A stretch of DNA of 64,000 nucleotides from Phoma sp. XZ068. Its lineage: Eukaryota; Ascomycota; Dothideomycetes; Pleosporales; Didymellaceae. Positions 11,269 to 22,607 of the stretch are shown piece after piece; positions within the stretch are counted from its first letter, which is position 1; each line of letters starts with the position of its first letter. Made by a program: the position numbers and the translations under genes. Below the pieces are notes generated by a model that saw only the letters and a program-made list of their open reading frames with translations, searched no databases and had not been told where the DNA came from. The stretch is taken from the NCBI GenBank assembly GCA_004835665.1, contig RBKR01000001.1, positions 806,001 to 870,000 of the forward strand, given 5' to 3'.

Positions 11269-13187
11269 ATGGCGCAACTTAAGTCGACAATAGATTGCGT
11301 TCCATCCGCAGCAGAGTCCATGGTTGATGCCTCAAAACTAGGACCAGAAAATGCAGGGCATCCTGGCATGCCCTCAGGACGATCGTCTCGGCACACATCG
11401 CTCACTCTCGACTCAGCTGTTGATGTTGATAAGCCAGCAGCGTCACCGGAAGGCATGAAGAGCTCTGCTGCCTCCTCAGTCAGCGAAAATATGTCACCCG
11501 AAGCCTCTCCCACCACAAGGTCACGACCTCCACTCTCCGTTCTCCTCGCCTACACCGCACTCTGCATATCAATTTTTCTTGTCGCACTCGACACCGTACT
11601 GATCCCGACTGCTCTACCTACGATCTCTCAGTCTTTCCACATTCCAGACTCACTCTACGCATGGACCGGATCCGCCTATCTCCTCGCCAATGCGTCCTCA
11701 ATACCATTTTGGGGAACACTGGCTGATGTTTTTGGCCGTAAACCAGTCATCCTTGTGGCGAATACTATATTCCTTATCGGCAGCATCATCTGTGCTGTCA
11801 GTATCGATGCTGCTATGTTAGTGGCCGGCAGAGCAGTGCAAGGTCTCGGAGGTGGAGGTGTCACGGTGTTGGTATATGTTTGTGTCAGTGACCTGTTCAC
11901 TATTCGGTAAGTCACCCAGGTTACAGGCTTCGTCTCCAAGTTCTGACAAAGTCATCCAGCAACCGATCGTTCTACCTTGGAATAGTAGGTGCTGTCTGGG
12001 CCGTTGCATCAGCCCTAGGCCCCGTACTTGGCGGTATTTTTGCTGAGAAGCTTAATTGGCGTTGTTGTTTCTACCTCAACATCCCAATCGTCTCCTTATC
12101 CATCGTTCTCCTCTATTTTACCCTGCACTTGCCCACCCCCCGCACCCCTTTCCTTGCGGGCATGTACTCGATAGACTGGCTGGGAACTTTCACCATCCTC
12201 GCAGCTACCATCTTGCTCCTCGTCGGCCTCCAAACCGGCGGTACAACATCTTACTCCTCGCCTACGGTTATCGCCTTGCTCGCCCTAGGCTCCTTAGCCT
12301 ATGCTATATTCCCCATCACGCAATGGTGGGAAGGCAAATACGGCGGCAGCCCAATAATGCCCCTCCGCATCTTCTGCGATACCAGCAACCTCAGTGCTCT
12401 CGGTGTTTGTGCTTTCGATGCCCTAGTATTCAATTCCGTCGCCTACTTTGTTCCGCTGTACTTCCAGATCGTCGCCGGCCGCTCTCCAGCAACCACGGGG
12501 GTGTTGATGCTTGCTCTCGCCATCCCACTCACCGTCGTGTCCTTCAGCTCAGGATTCTTCATCGAAAGAACGGGGCGCTTCATGGATTGGTTGCAAGGTG
12601 GATTGTTGCTCACGACATGTGGCATAGGCTCCCTTATCGCACTCTCCGCTACCTTTGATCTCGGGAAAGCAATCGGGTTTCTTGTTCTGATAGGAGCAGG
12701 CTTTGGACCAACGTTCCACACACCACTCATCGCGCTGCAGACGAGGATCAAAGGGGCTGATATGGCAGTCGGCACTGCGACCTTCGGGTTTGTGCGCATG
12801 CTATCTGGCGCTATCGGTGTTGTGCTTGGACAGGTTATTTTCCAAGCTCTTATGAGCAGCAAATTTGACATTCTTCTTGACGCAGGCGTAGACAAGGGAT
12901 TTGCGGAACAGCTTGCAGGTGGCGAGGCAGTGAGTCAGGCAAACGCTGTTTCATTATTGGATGAGGCGCAGAAGTTGGTCGTCAGACAAGGGTTTATGGG
13001 TGCTTTGAGAGGAACGTTCATTTGTTATGCAGTGGTTGCAGCTTTGGGGCTGCTGACAACTTTCGGAATCAAGAGGGTGACACTTCAGCAAGAACCAAGA
13101 GATGATCCGGGGTCTGCGTCAGCTATGCAGAGTAGAGAGGACCTAGAGTCTGGGCAGGCGACTAGAGAAGAAGTACAGAACAAGTAA
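11269..13187 (+). CDS. MFS transporter, 14-TM DHA2-type
   Basis: Two exons, 11269-11906 and 11960-13187, give 621 aa with a 53-base intron (GTAAGT to CCAG). The first ~85 residues are polar. Membrane segments start at PLSVLLAYTALCISIFLVALDTVLIPTALPT, whose LD.T.. pattern is the DHA2 helix 1 signature. Then come WGTLADVFGRKPV (loop 2-3 motif) and GAVWAVASALGPVLGG spanning the splice site (motif C of antiporters). The length and number of hydrophobic blocks fit 14 TMs, as in fungal exporters of toxins and azoles such as the TRI12-like group. The C-terminal tail is charged. The ATG at 11269 was preferred over an in-frame ATG at 10927 because the extra region lacks conserved content. Confidence 0.9.
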
Positions 13188-13684
13188 TGATGCTAGGTTT
13201 ACGTCTCCTACGTAAAAATTGATACAGTCATTATATTGATCGTGCCATCTAGCTAGCCTCGAAGACAAGAAGCTAAAAGAACCGATGCCAGGATTACAAG
13301 TAAGACGATCACAGTTGCTCCCCCATTCTTTCAATTCGGTATGAACTAAAATCCAGTGTTTGCTGTGGCGTCCTTGGTTTCTCCCTGGGAGTCCGGAGTT
13401 CATGTGGATGTGGGTTGTTTACGGAGTGATGGTGCGTAGCGCACGATGAGCGGTGGTGTTCTTCCCAACTCTTTGCGACCTGCTCAAGATTGATCCACCT
13501 TTGCTTCTTCAGTACCCAACGTATGTTTTGAATAACCTTATATATGACACGGATGCGCAACTGTTGGTTGCCTTAGGGCATGAAACTTCGCAACTCAAAG
13601 TCAAACACCCAGCAAACTAGAAGCAGCAGATTCGGAGAGGCCGAGAGGCGCCTGGTATGCGCAGTGAATAAATCACTGAATGAT
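13188..13684. other. Convergent intergenic region
   Basis: This lies between the stops of the DHA2-type MFS gene (+) and the ABC transporter gene (-). Both terminators must be here. No gene is seen. Confidence 0.6.
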
Positions 13685-15610
13685 CTAAGACTGTTTCCAA
13701 AGCTCCCAATACCTTCCCTTCCTCTCACACAGCTCCTCATGTCGCCCCCTCTCCACAATACGCCCGTCATCCAGCACTAAAATCTGGTCGGAATCTACAA
13801 TAGTGCTCAACCGATGCGCAATAACAATTACGATTCTTCCCTGTCTCAACTTCTCGAGCGCACCTTTGATCTTTCCCTCTGTCACTGTATCGACAGCACT
13901 GGTCGCCTCATCCAGCAATACTATTGGAGCATCCTTCAATAGCGCCCTAGCGATGGCGAGTCTTTGCGCTTCACCGCCTGACAACTTGACCCCTCGCTCA
14001 CCGACTTGCGTATTGTAGCCATTGGGATAGCGCATGATTGTATCGTGGATTGCAGCTGCACAACATGCTTCGTGCACATCTTCGTCAGTTGCTGAGCTGC
14101 GTGCGTAGCGGACATTCTCCATGATCGAGGTATTGAAGAACATCGGGCTTTGCGGGACTACGCTCACGGTGTTTCGTAAGGAGCTGAGCGTAACTGTTCG
14201 AATATCCTGTTTTGAGATCGTGATGCTGCCCGATGTGATGTCGTGTAACCGTAAGAGAAGCTTGAAGACCGAAGACTTGCCGGCACCTGTTTGTCCGACA
14301 AGTGCGACTGTCTGGCCGGGTGAGGCAGTAAAGGTGATGTTGCGGAGCGCGTAGCGACCCTCCTCGTACATGAAAGATACGTCTTGGAACCGAATTTCGC
14401 CCTCGCGTACTGCAAGTGCGTATGCCTCAGGTGCGTCCGTAATGGAGGGCTTAGTCTTCAGAAGCAGAAGAAGTCGTTCGGCGTCCACAAAATCGCTCAC
14501 CAGCCACCGAACGTGATTCGTTAAGAACTTGAGTGGGTAGATGATCGAATCCCAGTATGTCAAGAAAAAAACGAAATCTCCTGGAGATGCAATCTTGGCA
14601 GTGATGCACTGGAGAATGAGGTATGCCAATGCGAAGAATGTAGTAGGCACCAAAAGCTCCACTAAAGCCTTGATGAGTGCCTGCCGACCTTCGAACCGTG
14701 TCTTTGCCGTCATATGTTTGGCAACTGCATTGGAGAGAGTCCGGGCCTCCAGCTGAAACTGATTGAAATAGGTCACAGTCTGCCATCCCTGAATAGCTTG
14801 GTGCATCTTCCGTGTCTCAAGCCGTTCCGACTTAGTCAAATCTCTCCGATCGCCAGTTGTGAATCGCGTCGAGGAAGCTTCTGCAATCACGTAGGTAACG
14901 GACGCACCAAGTAAGACCATGGCCACTGCAGGGTTGAACTTCCGGTAAAAGATAATACAAGCAACGATGACGTCGACGAGAGTCGGAGTAATATCAATGA
15001 CCACTGACTCGAGTACATTGCCCAACGCCTCGCCTTGCTCAACCGCCTTCATGACCTCAGCTGAGTCTTGCGTGGAATGAAAGTCAATTGATTGACTCAT
15101 GACATGATTGAAGGCAGCATTGGTAAGACTCTGGTACGAGAATTGCTTGATAGGTATCTTCGATAGGTCCTGAATGAAGATGAGACCTGACTCGGCATGG
15201 ACAATGTCAAGCAAGAGGAAAATGAGGAGCTCTCGAACAGGCGCGACTCCGGTCGTGACTTTGTCGGCAATGACCCCAAGCGTGTACGGAATCGCCACTT
15301 GTAGTATTCGTTCCAGAATAAGAGTCATGACGCAGACAAGTAAACATACTTGCACTTTGAGATCCCTGCGAGGGATCACGTAGGGTAGGAAGACTGTGAA
15401 GTCCTTCAGATAGCCAAGCCAGCCCCCAGTTTCGCGTAACCGTTCTGTGCGCGCATCTTTTACTTCTTGGTCATCATCACTTTCAGTATCGCTGTCGTCG
15501 TCGGCGATGTTAACGTAGTCGTCTTCGGTACTTGGAGGGAATGCTGCCTCGAGCAGAGGATCAGTGTCTTTCTTTCCTTGTCCGGGAACTCCCCAGAGCT
15601 GTATCGGCAT
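13685..15610 (-). CDS. ABC half transporter, ABCB6/HMT1-like (heavy-metal tolerance type)
   Basis: This is a single exon of 641 codons. Residues 1-60 are acidic. One membrane domain follows (about 70-370), containing blocks such as LLVCVMTLILERILQVAIPYTLGVIADK. The C-terminal nucleotide-binding domain has Walker A GQTGAGKS, Q-loop VVPQSPMF, signature LSGGEAQR, Walker B IVLLDEATS and the H-loop IAHRLST. The order TMD-NBD and the sequence fit the ABCB6/HMT1/ATM1 group of vacuolar or mitochondrial half transporters, which act as homodimers exporting metal-thiol conjugates or related compounds. Those of the HMT1/ABCB6 branch usually carry an extra N-terminal hydrophobic TMD0, which is absent here. 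The localisation is therefore open. The GNAT gene lies 491 bases upstream on the same strand. Confidence 0.9.
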   Translation of the reverse strand: MPIQLWGVPGQGKKDTDPLLEAAFPPSTEDDYVNIADDDSDTESDDDQEVKDARTERLRETGGWLGYLKDFTVFLPYVIPRRDLKVQVCLLVCVMTLILERILQVAIPYTLGVIADKVTTGVAPVRELLIFLLLDIVHAESGLIFIQDLSKIPIKQFSYQSLTNAAFNHVMSQSIDFHSTQDSAEVMKAVEQGEALGNVLESVVIDITPTLVDVIVACIIFYRKFNPAVAMVLLGASVTYVIAEASSTRFTTGDRRDLTKSERLETRKMHQAIQGWQTVTYFNQFQLEARTLSNAVAKHMTAKTRFEGRQALIKALVELLVPTTFFALAYLILQCITAKIASPGDFVFFLTYWDSIIYPLKFLTNHVRWLVSDFVDAERLLLLLKTKPSITDAPEAYALAVREGEIRFQDVSFMYEEGRYALRNITFTASPGQTVALVGQTGAGKSSVFKLLLRLHDITSGSITISKQDIRTVTLSSLRNTVSVVPQSPMFFNTSIMENVRYARSSATDEDVHEACCAAAIHDTIMRYPNGYNTQVGERGVKLSGGEAQRLAIARALLKDAPIVLLDEATSAVDTVTEGKIKGALEKLRQGRIVIVIAHRLSTIVDSDQILVLDDGRIVERGRHEELCERKGRYWELWKQS

Positions 15611-16101
15611 TTTTGATATCGAAAGAGGTTGTTGTATTGTTTGGTTTGGTCGATCATATCTTATTATAGGTATTGAGTTGCTTATTTCATGGTAAGCGCT
15701 ACGTAGTGAGATTCTTGACAGCTGAAAGTACCTGCCACCGGTGAAGACAATGACTCATAGCAGCTCATTGCAACTCTGACCTATTCCCACGTTGACGGTA
15801 ACAAAATTGGCGACAATGAGTTGTTGAAAAAAAGTCGTTCCTGGACTTAATGACTTCCATAAATATGGATCAAGCCTATGAGCACCGCCACCGTACTCGG
15901 TCCGCGCGGGACCCGGAAGGGCGGTGCGCCCCATGTGAAAGTATCAGTGACTCAGGCTCCACACTCAAGGTCATCGACACGATAATATGACTGTGTATCC
16001 ACGTTTTTGTTATGCGCAACAAAGAGCGCTATCCGATCGGGGGCAATAAGCTGATGTGTTGTAATGCAATTGTCACGTTGATCCGTTGGTTGGTTCGTCG
16101 A
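15611..16101. other. Intergenic, promoter side of the ABC transporter gene
   Basis: This holds the upstream region of the ABC gene and the 3' flank of the GNAT gene, both on the minus strand. No gene is seen. Confidence 0.55.
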
Positions 16102-16764
16102 TTAGTGGCCATTAGTTCTACCCACTGGAGGTTCGAATGGTATATCCTTGCGCAATACGACCATCTCGAAACTTGTCTGAGCGCCCCAAGTAGGCGGCTC
16201 TGCGATATCCTTGCGTACAAATTCATACCCTCTCTTTCTCCAGTACACACCATTAATGCACTCTGCTGCTAAGATCCAGAAACTTAATCGGTCTGTTTCG
16301 TTGAAACTTCTTCCTGTCGTTGAGACACGGCGCTCTTTCGACTTAATGACAAGGTGTTTCTCCAGAAAGGCGTACAATTGTACTGCAAGGCCACGACCCA
16401 GGTATCGTGAATCCCCGTTCACGGCAACGGCCTTGATCTCCCATCCTTCCTCGACTCCAGCTCCCTCTTTCTTCCAACCGCCTTGCCACGGTATCGCACC
16501 TGCAACAGCAACAACCTTGCGGATTGTTTCGTCCTCATCAAATACCGCAGCCACTACGCCCTCAGTACCAATCATCTCCAAATAGAGATCGTTACTTGGA
16601 AATCTTCTTCGCCCGCTCTGAATCCATTTTACAGGATCCGACTTTTTCGAACGAGCAAAGGCATCATTGACTAGTTCTGTGATTTGACTGACCAAAGCCG
16701 GGTTCGATTCAAGATCTGAATACGTGTACAAGGTTGGGCGAGAGAGCGATGAAGTGCTTGCCAT
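16102..16764 (-). CDS. GNAT-family N-acetyltransferase-like protein
   Basis: A single exon of 220 codons. The layout is that of small fungal GNAT proteins: an N-terminal helix-rich part (LVSQITELVNDAFARSKK), a central strand pair around VVAAVFDEDETIRKVVAVAG, the core segment EIKAVAVNGDSRYLGRGLAVQLYAFLEKHL, and a C-terminal part with YWRKRGYEFVRKD. The stretch DSRYLGRGLAVQL sits where GNAT enzymes have the acetyl-CoA binding loop (Q/RxxGxG/A), here R-Y-L-G-R-G-L. The predicted reaction is acetyl transfer from acetyl-CoA to an amine; the acceptor is unknown. There are no membrane segments or signal peptide, so it is presumably cytosolic or nuclear. Confidence 0.75.
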   Translation of the reverse strand: MASTSSLSRPTLYTYSDLESNPALVSQITELVNDAFARSKKSDPVKWIQSGRRRFPSNDLYLEMIGTEGVVAAVFDEDETIRKVVAVAGAIPWQGGWKKEGAGVEEGWEIKAVAVNGDSRYLGRGLAVQLYAFLEKHLVIKSKERRVSTTGRSFNETDRLSFWILAAECINGVYWRKRGYEFVRKDIAEPPTWGAQTSFEMVVLRKDIPFEPPVGRTNGH

Positions 16765-18594
16765 CGTGAACGTTATGTCGAATAGGGGAGCCCAGTTGAG
16801 CTGGGGTTTATATCACTTGATAATCCAAAGGAGACGAAGAAGAATATAATGTGGAAGTATCTCGTTACCGCAAGGTTGTTTGACATTCGCGTCATTGACT
16901 CATTCAATTTAGGGCGCGAAATTTCGACGCTAAAACAAAGCACTTGCCTGATCGGGCATGGTCGATCCCTAAACGTATGTTGTAATGCTGACTATGACTT
17001 GAATTCTCAGTAAAAGCAATATGAAATTTGCATCAATCCGTAAGTGCTTTATCAATGTATTCGTTTCCAGACCTAGCATATTTCAGATTCGGGGGCCCTT
17101 CTTGGTGTGAGAGAATGGTAGTACCAATGAAATAAGAATGGCCGGCATATCGTTCCTGAGATGTTGGAGACGTTTGCTACCTTGACCAAAGTTATTCCTC
17201 ATCTTGGGGACACTCGGTATCATGGTACAGTATCTTATCCCCTCCCCAACCGCTGTTGTCAGTCAACAAAAGCGTGGACTATATCGATCAATGCCAGCAG
17301 GCAGCAGCCTCGGTTTCTATGGCGTCTCCTTGTCTTATGAATGCTCGAGTTCTCGATGTAGGTATTCCTACCGCTGATCATCACGAATAAAGTTAAATGC
17401 AGGGTGTCCCAGCAGAACTAGCACAGCTACTTACCTACCTATGTAGCAAGTTGTCATTAATGAGGCGTCGTAGATTAGTCTTCTAAGGGATTTGAAACCT
17501 GGCATGAGCTGGAAGACAGAGACCGATCATGGGTTGTTTGTAATAGAGTAATGGATAATGTTGTGAAGATTGCTTGGTCTCCCGGGTACTAACTGCCACC
17601 TGAGACGATGCTGACTTACAGGTGGCGCAACCTCACGCCTTAACGTCTCTTGTCCGCCTTAGCACACATCAGGCTGTGCAATACTGGAAACTCCATTAGA
17701 ATCTCCGTGACCTGTGAAAGTAGAACGAGACGTTTCACAGAATGTACCGCAGCAGCCAAGGGCGCATATGCCTGCTGGTAGCCAGCCGAATAGGTACGCT
17801 CTCTTTCAGCCCTACCCCTGGCCCAAGATTAAATTTCCGCACGTTGTGCTCCGTCTTGTGGACAGAACAAACCAAATTGAAAGTTAAATATCAGCTTTGC
17901 GCCTTGTCTTGGCCAAAGATAGCTCCATCGTTCCTAGTACTTGTCCTCACCTGGGCAGGCGCCTCCAGAAGACCGCAGCACAACAAGCTGCTATCGGTCA
18001 AAGAGCTCAAACTATGGTTTAATTATGACCTTTTATACATATTACCAGCATCGGTCGTTTTTTAGGAGTAGAGAGATCCCAGAATCTCAGCAACGGGCTT
18101 TGAGTTCACGCTAGTTGTTCCGACGCCACACAAGCCACCAACCGAACTTGGGAGATTGCGTTGGGGTACATCTTCAAGACATCCTGACAATTCATATTAA
18201 TAGAGGCAACCTTGCTGGCGTAAATAATCGGCATCCGAGCAATTGTAGATTTGGGTCGTGCAAAGGACGACGTTTCCTGATCAGACCCTGTTTGACCCTG
18301 CGAACGTCTTGAAAGCATACCCAAAAGAGACCCTATCTTCTTGGCTCAGATCAACCCTCAATCATCTTGGTAAACCTCGGATACACTAAAAATCTTTTAG
18401 TCTACAGAGAAGGCTTGTAACAAAGCTTGTACGCCTGCGTCCATTGCTTCTGCTACGCACACGAGATCTTGAGCTGCAGCTGCAATTTCCACCATGCTGC
18501 ACAGCTCAAAACCAATGAATATTTAAAGAACCAACATGACAATATCTGGTAGCAGGGACTTCTGAGACACGACGTACTAATCTCTTCTTTCAAG
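16765..18594. other. Intergenic stretch of 1.8 kb
   Basis: No conserved gene was found. Short open frames at 17742-18065 (+) and 18106-18318 (-) have no recognisable domain. The last ~90 bases are the core promoter of the next gene. Confidence 0.5.
18512..18528 (+). promoter_or_regulatory. CCAAT and TATA-like elements
   Basis: A CCAAT pentamer (18512-18516) and an AT-rich TATTTAAAG element just after it lie about 70-80 bases before the ATG at 18595. They look like the core promoter of the secreted cysteine-rich gene. Confidence 0.4.
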
Positions 18595-20093
18595 ATGTTG
18601 CCATACACAGTCATTCTTTCTGCACTCACTGTAGTCACTTTCGCCCAAACAAAACCCCAGCTGGATATTGCGCGAATTGAAGCCGCCGGCCCGCCTCCAG
18701 AGCCCAGTATTGCCATTAATGTACCTTCGCAGACTGTTCAGTACGACTCTGCAGCTCTAGAGGCTGCAGCCGCCTCTGATCAAGCCAAGAATCCCTTCGC
18801 TAAACGAACCGGCGGTGACTGCTCGCTACAGCTACTGGGGAAAGGGCCTGTTCCAAGCCCTGATACAGCTGATTTATTCTTGTCATGGCCAGCATTCAGT
18901 GAGGCGGCGCTTGCTGCGCCAACACCCGCGGGATATACGAACACATTCAAGAATCTCAAGGCTGAGAACAATGCCATGGGTTATATGGGATACGAGCTTC
19001 TCGATTCGTACGACGTTCAGCTGTGCTCCAAGAAGTGTGATGCCGTCAACGGGTGCGCTGCTTTCAACATTGGTAGGTGTTCTGTCTTTCTCAATGTATA
19101 AGAATTAACCTGTCGTAGCGTTCGAACGACAACCTACACTTGACTCAACTTACAAGGGGGGAGCATGCGACGATCCACCTTCAACAACTATGATTAAGTG
19201 TGTCTTCTGGGGTGGTCCAGTGAATGCCCGCAACGCCGTCAATACCGGCCAGTATCGTGGCGAATTCCACGTTGTTATCGCTGGTAGCAATGGGTACGTG
19301 AACAAGACCATCGACTCAGTCAAAGGCTACACTGGCCCGAACTTTCTCGGTGACCGCGCAATTGATGCACCGAATGATTGCAACGCGAAGAGTACATTCG
19401 TCGGTAGCGCTTATTGGAACATGGGAAGCCGTTCGATAGCCGGAGGTGCGGCGCTGCGTGTACCGCGCAGACAAATGCCAATCCAAAGGCGCCGTGTTTG
19501 TTCTTTAACACATTCGTAGTCAGCAAGGATAACAAGGCTTATGGGCAGTACTGTGCTATGTACCGCCAAGAATGGGTAGGTCTTTGCTACTACATGAGTG
19601 AATGGACGCGCTTGCTGATTAACTGCAGGATGCCTCGTACGCCACAATCGACAAGGTGACCTCCAAGGGCTCCGACTACACAATCTCCTACTCCTACTCA
19701 TTCTCCAACACCAAAAACAATGGCATTCCTTGCGTCATCACGCCGCAGGTCGGGTGTACCAAGCGGCCCGGATCGTGCAACAGCGGGTACTACAAGTGCA
19801 ACTCCGGGCAAAACTGCTATTGCGGCGCTGATGTCAACGGATCCTCCGCTTGTTTCCAGGACGCATACTGTCAAGGTGCAAAGGCGTGTTCGACGAATGC
19901 GCAGTGCGGTGTTGGAAATGTCTGCTTGAAGGCGAACAACTGCTGTGGGTTTAGCCTGTGTGTCAGCAACTCAGTGTGCGCAAATGAGAGGGGGGCGAGG
20001 TGGATCTTCAGAAAGAGGGACGAGTTGGATGAAAGTTATCTTAGTGTGATTAATGTGCCAACGGATGCTGGTGAGGCGGATGGAGGCGCGTAG
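18595..20093 (+). pseudogene. Secreted cysteine-rich protein gene with a one-base frameshift
   Basis: Exons 18595-19072, 19119-19575 and 19629-20093 join cleanly at GT-AG introns of 46 and 53 bases. They sum to 1400 bases, one short of an intact frame. The break is near 19424: the coding signal runs in one frame up to STFVGSAYWNMG and resumes in the next frame at KPFDSRRCGAACTAQ. No intron of plausible length can bridge the two. The product starts with a signal peptide (VILSALTVVTFAQ) and has a Lys-Arg site (NPFAKR). A middle part with paired cysteines is PAN/apple-like in pattern (ELLDSYDVQLCSKKCDAVN). The last ~110 residues contain about 16 cysteines. I know it as a common secreted fungal architecture without an assigned function. 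A sequencing error would make it an intact gene of about 466 aa. Confidence 0.7.
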
Positions 20094-21145
20094 TTTGTTT
20101 GGATGTCGTTGTGTGGTTTTTTTTTGGGACGTGCAATCATTCTGTATAAACAATACACCGCCCTCTAGACCATGTACTTCTACCCCACTTCTGGGCTAAT
20201 TATGGCGAGGTATCAAGTGAAGACTTTGCAAAACGTGAGGTACACAGTTCTTGACCCTGACTATGTGTTCAATGAATCGACCTCTGCACATGGCAAACCA
20301 TTCATGCGAAGTAGGCTTAAGCCCGTAGCTCAGAAGTACACCTTGTGGTCTACTGTCGATGAAAGAATTATGTGAGTTAACTTCGATCCGGCACTCCGTT
20401 CATGAAAGTTATCGTAGCGGATGATGTAGTCGCGAGCTGACCGAGGGTTTCGAAGCAACTTCGACGCCTTGCAGGCACGAACGCCACTGTGAATAAAGCC
20501 AAGGGTAATAGAAACCGCCCTGACCTTGCCATTATTCTCGTCGTCTCCACCCGTCACCCGCATCGTTCGAAAAGTAGATCGCATCCCCAGGCATTACTTT
20601 CCGATGAGAATCAGCTTGGCGATGTAAACACCGCGATCTTAAGATCTGCCATCTAGTTCAGGCATGCAGGTCGTGAGAGGATCGTCAAATATAGCTGTGT
20701 CCTTCGCGCCTGCCTCGTCCTTGAGCATCGGGAACTATCTTACCTCACCAACAAGATACTATGTTTCTCTTTCTCCCACCTTTCGCATACGATATTGGCA
20801 ATGGAATATAAGAGCAGCTCGACAAGCTCGCCTGTGCGGAAATACTCCTCCTTAGTGGCTATGGTATGACTTGGAGCCCCACTCCCACTATTGCCAGCAC
20901 CCAGACCCTAGGTGACTGCTAGGTCAGGTCCCACATAGGCGGGCCATTGGACCCTTTGCGCTGGCCATGGGCGGATCTCACCTTCACTAGCATCGTGAAC
21001 GTGCATGGAGCATATATAATCTCCAGTACCCGTCACCACTACCCTTTGAACGATTCAACACTTAGGCAACTTTTTTGGACGCTCTCAGCAGCACTTCCGG
21101 CTTGGTAGTTTTATCTCCCTGGCCCCAAGTCTACAATTAGGTACC
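20094..21145. other. Intergenic, promoter side of the 2EXR-like gene
   Basis: No gene is supported. Short open frames are not conserved. The distal end carries a TATA element for the next gene. Confidence 0.55.
21012..21019 (+). promoter_or_regulatory. TATA box
   Basis: An ATATATAA string lies about 130 bases before the ATG at 21146, consistent with the core promoter of the 2EXR-like gene. Confidence 0.45.
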
Positions 21146-22607
21146 ATGGAGTGAGTTTCGCTAGATGTTTGCATCTGAGAGGTCAACTGTGTTGACACAA
21201 ACAGGTACGAACGTTCGACAACTCCACCTCCTTCAGCCGAAGGAGGCGAGCAGACATCTCTTGCGCCGCCAGCTACTCCAGGTCCTGGCACAAACACTCT
21301 TCCGCGAACTATCATTCCACCCTCACCAGGTGGACCTCGCCTGGCCGCCCACGCTGCAAACACAGGACGGTCGACACGAGTGCGAGCACCTACGGCTGGT
21401 AGCAAGCGCAGTCTTACAGCAGGAGTGCACAAGGCAACAGCCAAGCGTGCAAAGACGAATCTCAGGATCGTCGACGCCGGTACGATTGCTATTGATGAGA
21501 AAAAGACTGTGGGTTTCATGGAGCTCCCTGGTGGTATGGCTGCCCTCACAATTCTTTCCCTCGAATTGCATCGCTGACAGGTCTAGAAATCCGGAATCTG
21601 ATCTACTCGTACACTTCAGGTTGCTCGCGTCAGGCTCTCCTGGTCTACCGCCCTCGTATCGCTTCGCTGCGTCCTCGCACAAGGCTCGACCGTCATCGTA
21701 AACTGGCGTCTGATGTTGTTGACGAGGAGCAGACCCAGTCTCTCGGAGATGCCAGCACTGATCATGCCCCTACGCTTGCAGGAAAGCGTAAGCTGAAGAC
21801 TGCCCTCCTGCCACGCGAGACGAACCGGCCCTTCTTTGGCCTCACCCAAGTCTGCCGCCTGCTCCGTCAAGAATTTCGACCTATCTACATGCAGCGGCAG
21901 GAGGTGGGCATGGATCTTGTCGACATCGTGACATACCTGAAGACCTTCTATCCCGATGCGTCAGAACAGTTCAGCATCCTCTCGACTGCCAACGACCGCA
22001 AGGTAGACATGCCTTTTACGGGAAATTTGACCATTGCTGTAAGCGACAAGATCAAAGCGGTGGAGAAGTCCATTAATGGAATCGATGTCTGGCCGCTGCT
22101 TGATCTCTGGGCAAACAGCTTCAAGATCGAAGCAGGATTTGGGCGATACATGCATGCACACTACGACGCCTCTGCCGACGGTGAAGCAAAAGATCTGTAA
22201 GTTGGTTGTTGACACCCATCATTTGTTGAAGTCTCTCTGACCCAGGTAGATACCGTCTGTTCGGCCGTTGCGTTCAGCCAGACCGACGATGCTCTAACAT
22301 GAACACTCTCTGGCGTACCATCCTCCGGACCCGTTCTCTTGCGTCGATCCACATTCACCGCGATCCATCACATCCATCACAGGTTCCTTTACCTCCGCCG
22401 CCTCGGGGTCGCACCATCATGAACATTCGCCCCGCCCCCTACCGCCCACAGCCCTACATTCATGTGCTGTTCAAGCCTGAGTGCGCCGAGAGTTGGATGA
22501 CTCGCTTCAATTCCCCCATTCCAGAAGGCTGGCTCGCTGCGCGCGGATTCGGCGGCATGGAGTATTTCGGTGTCAGGGTCGGTGTTGCGCCTGCAGAAAA
22601 GAAGTAG
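21146..22607 (+). CDS. 2EXR/F-box-like fungal protein
   Basis: Four exons: 21146-21150, 21205-21533, 21581-22196 and 22250-22607, total 1308 bases or 435 aa, all introns GT-AG. The first coding exon is only five bases (ATGGA) followed by GTGAGT; no other in-frame ATG lies upstream of the conserved part. Residues 1-105 are proline, serine and basic-rich and probably disordered. The signature block is FMELPGGLEIRNLIYSYT, followed further on by FFGLTQVCRLLRQEFRPIYM. This pairing of an LPxEIRNxIY helix and a CRxxxxE helix is the hallmark of the large fungal 2EXR/F-box-like group. Their role is mostly unknown; F-box-like adaptors of ubiquitin ligation are one possibility. The C-terminal 100 residues are proline and basic-rich. 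A related but truncated copy lies at 38122-38757. Confidence 0.78.
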
